From Gammaproteobacteria bacterium (GTDB lineage Bacteria; Pseudomonadota; Gammaproteobacteria; Chromatiales; Chromatiaceae): DNA of 18,558 nucleotides. The notes below the pieces were generated by a model. That model was not told where the DNA came from and ran no database searches. It saw only the letters and a program-made list of their open reading frames with translations. Positions 8,562 through 14,734 of the stretch are shown here, one piece after another (the first letter of the stretch is position 1; each line of letters starts with the position of its first letter). The DNA is taken from contig JAGVUH010000622.1 of NCBI GenBank assembly GCA_019136395.1, positions 1 to 18,558 of the forward strand, read 5' to 3'. The position numbers and the translations under genes were made by a program.

Positions 8562-8592
8562 TGCTGATCCGGGTGAAGACCCCGGATCAGCA
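8562..8592 (-). terminator. Strong inverted repeat, possible terminator
   Basis: A perfect 12-bp stem pairs tgctgatccggg (8562-8573) with cccggatcagca (8581-8592) around a 7-base loop. It lies 8 bases beyond the stop of the minus-strand WYL gene and before the small membrane-protein gene. There is no U-tract after the stem on either strand, so it may be a weak terminator, an RNA 3' end protector, or an attenuator between the two genes. Confidence 0.55.
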
Positions 8593-8600
8593 TCAGCCGC

Positions 8601-9701
8601 TCAGTTGTAGCGCGGGTGGGAGACGAAGCCCGCATTGCCGTGATCAACCCGGGGCAGATAACCCGGATAGTCCTCTTCCTCATACACGGCCGCCGCGGCG
8701 GTCGCCCGTTGAGCCAGCAGCTCCGCGACTGCCGGCGGCCCGATCACCTTGATGTCCGCCCCCCAGCCAGCCAGCCAGTGCCACAGGTGCCCGGACGGGG
8801 TCACCGTCGCGATGACACGGGCCTCGTAGCCATCGTCCTCGTCCTCACAGTCGTAGCAGCGCTGATCGAGCCCCAGGGGAGAGTCACGTAAGAGATCCGC
8901 CACCGCCCCCCGCGCCAGCAATTCCACCGTGACGGGGTGGCCCGCGACTTCACCCGCCAGCCCCAGTCCCTGCTGGATGGCCTGATCCAGGTCAAAATCC
9001 GCCCGGCGAATAGCGGACCTGCTGATCACCTCCACGCTGACAAAACGATGCAGCAGAAAGGGCTGCACGCCCTTTGCCGGCCTGGCCTCGTCCACCGCCA
9101 GGATCACCAGATCATGACCACGATCGACCGCCGCCTGCACATGCAGCGTCAGCTCAGTGCGTTGACCCTGACTGACATATACCCCCTTGACCATCTGTCC
9201 TGTCGCCAGGCCACGCAGCAGAGCGGCCAGCACCGCCGGGTTGAAATCCGCCGGCAGGAGGACCCCCCCTCCACCGATGCTCTGAAAGCGATCGGCGGGG
9301 AGCTCCAGCCCACCGTCGTCCACAGACTGCAAACGCCGCAAGGCCGCCGCCAGCCGGTGGGCGCGACTGACATTGTTGCAATAGACGCCGAGCCCCTCGA
9401 CCAGACGCGCAAATGCCCATTCGTCGATCTCTGTGTCCTCTTCGAGGGGGACACGCGCAAACCGCTTCGCATTTTCCAGCGCAGGAGCCGAGCGCACCCA
9501 TTCATTATTCTCCAGACATTTCAGATCCCGTTGCAGCTTCCGTTTGCCAGCCGGATCGTTAGAATAGATCTGACCGGCATAATGACCGGCTAGCTTGTCC
9601 AGTAGATCGTTGACCAACACGCCACAGTTGCCGGGGTCGCCCTCGGGCAACATGTTGAGAAGCAGATTCTGACGCTCGATGACGGACTGATGTGCTGGCA
9701 T
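8601..9701 (-). CDS. WYL-domain transcriptional regulator
   Basis: A 366-residue regulator. The N-terminal winged helix (about 1-70) includes RKLQRDLKCLENNEWV, the usual 'R-x-x-x-RDL-x-x-LE' recognition region. The WYL domain follows (about 180-255), with HVQAAVDRGHDLVILAVDEA and QPFLLHRFVSVEV matching the expected strands, although the literal W-Y-L triad is replaced. A C-terminal WCX-like domain is present (VTVELLARG...GHLWHWLAGWGADIKVI). Such proteins often repress or activate defence loci in response to nucleic acids or nucleotides. The ATG at 9701 has gggag 7 bases upstream and is preferred to the longer frame from 9812, whose first 37 residues are low-complexity. It is divergent from the macro-domain operon and probably controls it through the palindrome between them. 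Confidence 0.85.
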   Translation of the reverse strand: MPAHQSVIERQNLLLNMLPEGDPGNCGVLVNDLLDKLAGHYAGQIYSNDPAGKRKLQRDLKCLENNEWVRSAPALENAKRFARVPLEEDTEIDEWAFARLVEGLGVYCNNVSRAHRLAAALRRLQSVDDGGLELPADRFQSIGGGGVLLPADFNPAVLAALLRGLATGQMVKGVYVSQGQRTELTLHVQAAVDRGHDLVILAVDEARPAKGVQPFLLHRFVSVEVISRSAIRRADFDLDQAIQQGLGLAGEVAGHPVTVELLARGAVADLLRDSPLGLDQRCYDCEDEDDGYEARVIATVTPSGHLWHWLAGWGADIKVIGPPAVAELLAQRATAAAAVYEEEDYPGYLPRVDHGNAGFVSHPRYN

Positions 9702-9777
9702 CCGGTAGCTCCCATGAAGAGATGGTCCCGTGGGGGAGGGCGGCCCGGGTATCCGGTGTCCTACTCCCCCCGCGCGG

Positions 9778-9811
9778 TGCCTCACTGGCGGACGGTGGTC
9801 CGTGTGAGGCA
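9778..9811. promoter_or_regulatory. 34-bp near-palindrome, candidate operator
   Basis: Outer arms tgcctcac (9778-9785) and gtgaggca (9804-9811) are perfect inverted copies. Inside them are cggac (9789-9793) and gtccg (9798-9802), also perfect, around ggtg. The symmetry is offset by one base between the two pairs. It lies in the divergent region between the WYL regulator and the macro-domain gene. WYL regulators bind long inverted repeats, so it is a natural operator, possibly autoregulatory. An AT-rich patch at about 9839-9867 closer to the macro gene may hold its promoter. Confidence 0.6.
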
Positions 9812-9899
9812 TACGGGGTCAACGAGAGCGGCGGCGGGTTTTTAAAACGCCCAGCACAAAAAAAGGTGGCAAGCCCCTCCGGAGCCAGGATGGTTAGAA

Positions 9900-11030
9900 A
9901 TGAATAAAAACAGCGTCGTGAACACCCTTGCCATCGAAGCCCCCCATGGCTTCCGGGAGTTCAGGCTGGTGCATGGCGATATCTGCGCCGAGGCTGCGGA
10001 TCTGCTGATCGTCTCGGCCAACGCGGGCGGGTGGCCGACAGGTGCGGTCCTGAACGCGCTCGAAGTACGTTACGGGGATCTGGGGCTGGACGAGGCCGGG
10101 CTGGTCATCCCCCTGGCCGGGCACTCGCCCTTCCAGCTCCAGCAGGAACAGGTCTGGTACCAGTCCGCTGCGGGCGTCTATCGCCTGACCCCGCCCGCCA
10201 GGGCACCCTTCAAGCACCTGCTCATGCTGCGCTTGCCAGGGGCGGCCAATTTTGAAAACGGCCCCGCGGCCATCGCGGCCTTCCGTCAGGCGATACAGGC
10301 GACCTTCGCGGCCCTGGCGGCCCTGGAATTCGGTGGGCAATGCTTTCAGACGATCGCCCTGCCGGTGCTGGGGGGCTCCCGCCACTACCCCAAGGAAGGG
10401 GCGATTCAGACCTTGCTGGAGATCGCCCTCAACTGGCTGCGGGTGTCCCGCCAGACCCGGCAGATCAACTTCGTGGTCCATGCGGATGACGAGATCGCCG
10501 GCTGGGATGCGGCGATGGACAAGGTGCTGGGCCGCACCTTTGAGGATGGCGACTATCGCCAGGCGATTGCCGAGTTGCGCGCGGTCCTGCTGGCACGCAT
10601 CGCCGAGATCCTCAAAAGCGAAAGCGATCCACTGATCAGGCAGGCGCTGGAGTTCCTCGCCCTGGCCTTGCCGAGCCAGGACCATCACACCTCGATCCAG
10701 CAGTTCGGCAATTTCGGCCGCATGACGGCCGAGGCCATGTCCCAGCGGCTGTGCCGGGATCTGGGCCTGACGCCGGGCGAGAGCGCCTTTGGCAATATCG
10801 AGTTGCTGGGCCGCTCCCCGGACGTGGCGAAGTGGATCTACAGTTACCTGCATTGCCTGCGCATCCTGGGCAACGAGGCGGTGCACCTGGCTGAGCGTGA
10901 CCAGCGTATCCCCAAGTCCCTGGCGGCGGGGGACCTGACCGTGATCCTCAGCAACCTGAGCCGGGTGCTCGATTTTTACCGGCAATGGCAAACGGGGCGC
11001 GGCACGCGCAACGGGTCGCTGGCCGGCTGA
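9900..11030 (+). CDS. Macro-like domain + DUF4145-like protein
   Basis: A 376-residue cytoplasmic protein with two parts. Residues about 20-205 resemble a macro domain (ADP-ribose binding): VHGDI (24-28), an IVSANAGG segment with Asn41 where macro domains have VNAAN, and the loop ALPVLGGSRHYPKEGA (153-168). Residues about 225-365 are helical, with RILGNEAVH (321-329) as in DUF4145-type domains, which are HEPN-like and common in conflict systems. The start has an agga site about 10 bases upstream. It is the first plus-strand gene after the WYL/palindrome region and 164 bases before the PemK-like gene, so it may share the promoter. I infer a sensor or modifier of NAD-derived or ADP-ribosyl signals; catalytic activity cannot be judged. 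Confidence 0.7.
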   Translation: MNKNSVVNTLAIEAPHGFREFRLVHGDICAEAADLLIVSANAGGWPTGAVLNALEVRYGDLGLDEAGLVIPLAGHSPFQLQQEQVWYQSAAGVYRLTPPARAPFKHLLMLRLPGAANFENGPAAIAAFRQAIQATFAALAALEFGGQCFQTIALPVLGGSRHYPKEGAIQTLLEIALNWLRVSRQTRQINFVVHADDEIAGWDAAMDKVLGRTFEDGDYRQAIAELRAVLLARIAEILKSESDPLIRQALEFLALALPSQDHHTSIQQFGNFGRMTAEAMSQRLCRDLGLTPGESAFGNIELLGRSPDVAKWIYSYLHCLRILGNEAVHLAERDQRIPKSLAAGDLTVILSNLSRVLDFYRQWQTGRGTRNGSLAG

Positions 11031-11194
11031 GGCTGGGCTCGCTCAATCCTTTCGTTCCATTTTGTTGCGCATATGAGGAGGGATATGTGGAGACACCATG
11101 CATGGACACATTTGTCAGGCGGCCTACCTTCGTCGGGCCGCCACCCCTTGATAGGCCACCTCCCTTCCCTATTCCCCGGCCGGGGGGAGGTAAC
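11031..11194 (+). other. Gap within the CHAT cluster
   Basis: This 164-base gap is the largest in the cluster. It holds a 7-bp inverted repeat, ggcggcc (11118-11124) with ggccgcc (11136-11142), and an overlapping 6-bp pair ggccta/taggcc (11121-11126, 11152-11157). These could mark an internal promoter, an attenuator or an RNA processing site. The strong Shine-Dalgarno for the following gene is at 11183-11191. Confidence 0.35.
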
Positions 11195-11551
11195 ATGCAC
11201 CTTCATGCGGCTGTCCATGGCCATTGCTATCTGGCCTGGCAATCGCTACTGGTCTTCGGCCGAGATAAGGGTGAACCAGTAACCTCGCGTCCCGTGGTGT
11301 CGTTGTTACAAGAGAAGTATCGACTCTATGTGCTGCCGGCAACCAGGAAACCAGATGATGCCCTTTATCCCATCGAACTTAGGCGCTGTTCCGTCAAGGA
11401 TGGCAATAACAAATTCCGTTACAGCTATCTGAGTCCCCATCCGGAGGTGGTTACCGCCAGCAAGCTGAAGGAAATAGGCATACTGCCCGAAGACCTGCGT
11501 CAGAATATTGCCACTTGGCTGCGTAATCGCCACCTGGGGGCTGCGCTATGA
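11195..11551 (+). CDS. Small protein, PemK/MazF-like barrel (tentative)
   Basis: A 118-residue protein. The longer frame from 10985 overlaps the macro gene and has an unlikely Pro-rich start; ATG 11195 has a near-perfect ggggaggt site just upstream and is chosen. The layout resembles PemK/MazF-type SH3-like barrels: SRPVVSL (31-37), RLYVLPAT (43-50), YPIEL (58-62), then SYLSPHPEVVTASKLKEIG (77-95) and a C-terminal helix LRQNIATWL. The basic loops around SRP and TRK would fit RNA binding, but this is an inference from pattern alone. It overlaps the sigma-like gene by 4 bases (ATGA). In this setting it may be an RNA-cutting effector or a binding partner of the sigma-like protein. Confidence 0.6.
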   Translation: MHLHAAVHGHCYLAWQSLLVFGRDKGEPVTSRPVVSLLQEKYRLYVLPATRKPDDALYPIELRRCSVKDGNNKFRYSYLSPHPEVVTASKLKEIGILPEDLRQNIATWLRNRHLGAAL

Positions 11552-12447
11552 ACGGCCAGGAAGCGGAAGCGACTTTGCGCGATCTCTGGTCCCGGCGTCC
11601 CAATCTGACCAAAGCCGAATGGACCCGGTTGTATCAATTGATCCATGGTTTCCTGCAGTATCGCCACTGGCCGGAACTCCAGTCATTGCGCGGAACACGC
11701 GAAGAATTCATACACGATTTCTTCATGGACAGGGTCTTCCTGGGAGGTGCTCAAGGAGGCGAAATTCATCACTCGGGTGCTTTGGCCGTTTTCTTTCGCC
11801 GCTATCTCATTAGCTTGCTCAGAGCCCCTCATGTGCGCCACCGCCAGGATGAGGACGGCCGGGATAGCGGGGAAGTACCCCCGTCAGACCCGGCAGATGC
11901 CCCGCCTGCTCTCGGGGGGGCGGAGGAGAAGCCACTGCACGTGAGTAGCCGGGACCCTGCCAGGGACCTCCTCGACCTGGTGGCCGAAGAGGTGCGGGGG
12001 ATATTGACCGGTAAGCGCCAGAACCCCCAGGAGAATGAAACCTTCACCTCCTTGCGTGAACATTACGGCCTGTGGGTCCCGGAGATCCTGGCCTCCGCCC
12101 GCGGTTTCCTCACGGGCCAGGGCCTTTGGGAACAGCTCAGGTCTGAGAGCGGCTGGATCTTGCTCTATTTACGCGAGCATTTTTGCCCGGAAAACGGGAT
12201 CGCCTTGGATGCCCTCCGGCGCCGGCACCAGCTTGCGTCACACCATTACAAGGCACTCAAACTGGGCATCACGGTACCCAAGGGCGAGCAGGCGGCCCTC
12301 GCCGTTTTCCGCGGCAGTTACCGGGGGCAATGGCTGGATAGCCTGGGAATCCCGGTGGATCAGGATCATCGGGTGGAGATGGCCCTGGCGTTACAAATGC
12401 TCTGCCTGGTCGCGTTACATGATCAGGCCGCACAGGTGCCCGCATGA
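11548..12447 (+). CDS. Sigma-factor-like DNA-binding protein
   Basis: A 299-residue protein. Residues about 15-95 resemble sigma-70 region 2: helices, REEFIHDFFMDRVF (51-64) in place of the 'DLVQEVF' helix, then GALAVFFRRYLISLL (77-91). An acidic, Pro-rich linker covers 100-140. Residues 214-246 (PENGIALDALRRRHQLASHHYKALKLGITVPKG, split here as PENGIALDALRRRHQ and LASHHYKALKLGITVPKG) look like a region-4 helix-turn-helix. The C-terminal tail (about 250-299) is extra. It is longer than a usual ECF sigma and so may not be an active one. It is translationally coupled to the PemK-like gene and may be coupled to the small frame at its 3' end. I infer a transcription or DNA-sensing role for the CHAT cluster. 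Confidence 0.6.
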   Translation: MNGQEAEATLRDLWSRRPNLTKAEWTRLYQLIHGFLQYRHWPELQSLRGTREEFIHDFFMDRVFLGGAQGGEIHHSGALAVFFRRYLISLLRAPHVRHRQDEDGRDSGEVPPSDPADAPPALGGAEEKPLHVSSRDPARDLLDLVAEEVRGILTGKRQNPQENETFTSLREHYGLWVPEILASARGFLTGQGLWEQLRSESGWILLYLREHFCPENGIALDALRRRHQLASHHYKALKLGITVPKGEQAALAVFRGSYRGQWLDSLGIPVDQDHRVEMALALQMLCLVALHDQAAQVPA

Positions 12448-12569
12448 GTCCCGACAGCGTGAACCGTGATCCCCCGGCGGGGGGCTTGGCCAGCGTCAGG
12501 GTTCCCAGAACCTGTCTTTGGGCGTATCCGCCACCAGCCGCCGCGCGTGCTGGCAGCGAGGAGAATTGA
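12444..12569 (+). CDS. Possible 41-residue coupled peptide
   Basis: A small frame starts at an ATG sharing ATGA with the stop of the sigma-like gene and ends 2 bases before the next ATG (12572). It encodes MSPDSVNRDPPAGG...RTCLWAYPPP...GSEEN, a Pro/Ala-rich peptide with one Cys. A short hairpin ccccc-ggc-ggggg (12471-12483) lies inside. It could be a real small gene, a translational-coupling device that carries ribosomes to the 400-residue gene, or chance. The exact fit between neighbours is its main support. Confidence 0.3.
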   Translation: MSPDSVNRDPPAGGLASVRVPRTCLWAYPPPAAARAGSEEN

Positions 12570-12571
12570 TC

Positions 12572-13774
12572 ATGCGACGACTTGCCCCACCCTTGAGCGT
12601 CATTGAAGACGCCTTGTTCGACCCCTCACCGCCTTTGCTGCAGCGGTGGCTGGAGGGTGACCCCACCCTGTCCGCGGAGCGCCGGGCCGCACTCGCTGCG
12701 GACCCCGCGGCACAGGCCTACGCCGCCGCCTGGCGGCAGGAGCCCCCCGCCCCCCGCGATCAGCCCCCGGATTTCGCGGTGGCGTTACCCGCCCATCTTG
12801 CCGAGCAGATCGAGGCCCGCGTGGCCGCCAATGCCCTCAACCTCTCGCCGGAACCCCGCCCGGGCCTGATCCTGCAGATCGACAGCGCCCGCACCCCCAG
12901 CGGGCCTCTGGACTGGGACCTGGCCCGGCCGCTGGCCGTGCTTCTGTCGGAACCGGCGGAACATCCCAGCGTCTGGTACGGCTGGCTGATGAGCCCGGAG
13001 ACCGATTACGCCAGCTATTGGGATCTGCTCCTGGAAGAGGAGGATGCCCCGGTCGATCCCAGCGTGGCCATGGTCCAGGTTTACAATCCGGTATATATCT
13101 ACTGCCCCGCGGCCAGCAGGGCGCTGGGACAGCTTGCCCCCACCCGCCTGGCCGCCGTGCGGACCCTGGCGGCGGATTTTCTGCTCGGGGACACCAGCGC
13201 GCTGCCGGAAGCGGATCCCGGCGTGCTGCTCCAGCGCACCACCTCAGAGGGGCACCTGATCGTGACCGGTACCCCCCTGGGGGATGAACAAGATCCCCGG
13301 CACGCCTATCAGGAACTCTACATCACGGTGGCGGATTATATCCGCGCCATGGCGGGGCAAGCGCTGGCCGAGCTGGCCGAACCCACACCGGCCCCCTGGT
13401 GGCAACGAGCTCTGGCGGCCCTGCGCGACGCGGCGGACCAGTGGCAGGTGACCCTGACCCCGGTGCCGGTGTTGGCCATGGGGCCGGGAACATCCGGCGT
13501 CAGCGAACTGGGGGAGACCCTGGACCTGCAACTGATCCCCGAGCCGGATGGGCAATCGGTCCAGATTCACGCCACCCTCGCCCCCGGCCAGGCCCCGGTG
13601 ACCCTCGCCCTGGTGGAAGCGGACGGTCTGGTGACCCAGCAGCGGCGGCTGGACGCCCTACAGCCCGACGGCGATCTCTGGGCCGAGGCGGGTCTCACCC
13701 TGTCCGTGCGGGATGAGGCTGGCGGGCGCCTGTTCGAGGCCCGTTTGCCCGACCCGCTGGCCGGCCAGTCGTGA
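12572..13774 (+). CDS. CHAT-cluster protein with N-terminal helical and C-terminal beta-sandwich regions
   Basis: A 400-residue protein of unknown family. ATG 12572 is chosen because gaggag (12558-12563) is at the right distance; the longer start at 12518 has none. Residues about 1-75 are helical and acidic, with LQRWLEGDPTLSAERRAALAADP resembling the N-terminal segment of anti-sigma proteins. The middle (about 115-290) has SVWYGWLMSPETDYASYWDLLL and an aromatic segment VYNPVYIYCP. The C-terminal 90 residues are beta-rich and Ig-like (LDLQLIPEPDGQSVQIHATL...), a shape common beside CHAT proteins. No signal peptide. The stop overlaps the CHAT start (GTGA). I infer a regulator or substrate of the CHAT protease, perhaps an anti-sigma partner of the sigma-like protein. 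Confidence 0.65.
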   Translation: MRRLAPPLSVIEDALFDPSPPLLQRWLEGDPTLSAERRAALAADPAAQAYAAAWRQEPPAPRDQPPDFAVALPAHLAEQIEARVAANALNLSPEPRPGLILQIDSARTPSGPLDWDLARPLAVLLSEPAEHPSVWYGWLMSPETDYASYWDLLLEEEDAPVDPSVAMVQVYNPVYIYCPAASRALGQLAPTRLAAVRTLAADFLLGDTSALPEADPGVLLQRTTSEGHLIVTGTPLGDEQDPRHAYQELYITVADYIRAMAGQALAELAEPTPAPWWQRALAALRDAADQWQVTLTPVPVLAMGPGTSGVSELGETLDLQLIPEPDGQSVQIHATLAPGQAPVTLALVEADGLVTQQRRLDALQPDGDLWAEAGLTLSVRDEAGGRLFEARLPDPLAGQS

Positions 13775-14718
13775 CGCTGCCCGCCCAGGCCGTGGCGGAC
13801 GTCTGGCTGCTGGCCGACGGAGCCGATGCCGTGCTCTGGGTGGCAGACGATCGGCGTGTCGACGGGCGTGTCCCCCTGTCCCTCACTCAACCCAGTCTTC
13901 TGGCTATCCCGCCCACCCTGAGGGAACTGCGGGATCAGGGGGCACGGTGGGGCCTGGACCAGGTCCTCGTACCGGCGCTGGCCGGGCTGCTTGGCGCGGC
14001 GCTGGCGTCGGCGGCGCGGGTGCGGCTCCACCTCGACGCGGCCCTGCCGGAGGCCTGGCACCGCTGCCCGTATGAATACCTGCGCCGGGAGGGTCAGACC
14101 CTCCATGGTCGGCTCACCGTCAGCCGTTATGACCCGCCGGCGCCTGGTCCCACCCCCCTGATCGCCCCCGGGCGGGAGATCGTCGTCCTCAATCATCTGC
14201 CGCGCACCGACCCGGAACAACCCTGGCGGCGGGCCCTGGGCCTGGCCCAGGTCATCGGACCGGCGGCGGTTGGGCAGTATCTGCGCCAGGCGGACCTGCC
14301 CCACCTCGCTGCCCTGATCGTGGTGGCGCATGGGACGGAAGACCGGGATGACCACCCGTTCCGGGCGGCCGATGGCCGTTCCTGGGCCTTGCCCACGGCC
14401 CGCGGGCTGCCGCCCCTGGTCATCCTTTTGGCCTGCGGCGATGAGGACGGCAACCTGATCGACCTGGGCCGCCAGTTGCTGGCGGCCGGGGCGCGGACGG
14501 TAATCGCGCCCCTGGGCCGCCCGACGCTGACGGGGGCCGGGGAATTCCTCGCCGACTTCCTGCCGGCGTGGGTCGCCGGCGCGCGGGTGGACGATGCCCT
14601 GGGCGCGGCCGCCAGTCCACCCGCGGCCGCGGGGGGCGCCCGGCGCTTGCTGTTGCTGGGCGCGCCTGACCTGCGCCGCCAGGGGGGCGGAGGTCCCCCA
14701 CGACGCCTGGAGCGATGA
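13771..14718 (+). CDS. CHAT-domain (caspase-like) protease
   Basis: A 315-residue CHAT protease, a clan CD cysteine peptidase related to caspases and separase. The catalytic dyad is visible: His187 in LIVVAHGTED (182-191) and Cys222 in VILLACGDED (217-226), each after a hydrophobic strand, with 35 residues between. Upstream, EAWHRCPYEYLR (94-106) matches the 'W.IPWELL' region of CHAT domains, and LPAWVAGARVDDAL (264-277) is the usual helix after the active site. GTG 13771 overlaps the previous stop by 4 bases, showing tight coupling. In known systems CHAT proteases are activated by a sensor and cleave a partner protein. The final ~10 residues (GGGGPPRRLER) are low-complexity and arise after a G6 run, suggesting that the true frame continues into the TPR-like gene. 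Confidence 0.85.
   Translation: MTLPAQAVADVWLLADGADAVLWVADDRRVDGRVPLSLTQPSLLAIPPTLRELRDQGARWGLDQVLVPALAGLLGAALASAARVRLHLDAALPEAWHRCPYEYLRREGQTLHGRLTVSRYDPPAPGPTPLIAPGREIVVLNHLPRTDPEQPWRRALGLAQVIGPAAVGQYLRQADLPHLAALIVVAHGTEDRDDHPFRAADGRSWALPTARGLPPLVILLACGDEDGNLIDLGRQLLAAGARTVIAPLGRPTLTGAGEFLADFLPAWVAGARVDDALGAAASPPAAAGGARRLLLLGAPDLRRQGGGGPPRRLER
14682..14687 (+). other. G6 run, candidate frameshift site
   Basis: Six G bases lie at the end of the CHAT gene. Read as five, the CHAT frame continues as ...LRRQ-GAEVPHDAWSDERLVSAV directly into the helical-repeat protein, giving one CHAT-TPR polypeptide of about 765 residues. As given, the CHAT frame ends at 14718 and the second frame has no good start. 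This may be a programmed slippage, a phase-variable switch, or a one-base sequence error. Confidence 0.5.
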
Positions 14719-14734
14719 GCGCCTGGTCAGCGCG

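Noticed and set aside
8937..9593. 218-codon open frame on the plus strand
   Set aside because: It is antisense to the WYL regulator, whose domains are recognisable.
9894..10991. 365-codon open frame on the minus strand
   Set aside because: It is antisense to the macro-domain gene, and its protein is Gln/Arg/Gly-rich without family character, as expected for a shadow frame in GC-rich DNA.
10985..11194. Longer N-terminus for the PemK-like protein
   Set aside because: It overlaps the macro gene and gives a Pro-rich low-complexity extension; the ATG at 11195 has a strong Shine-Dalgarno.
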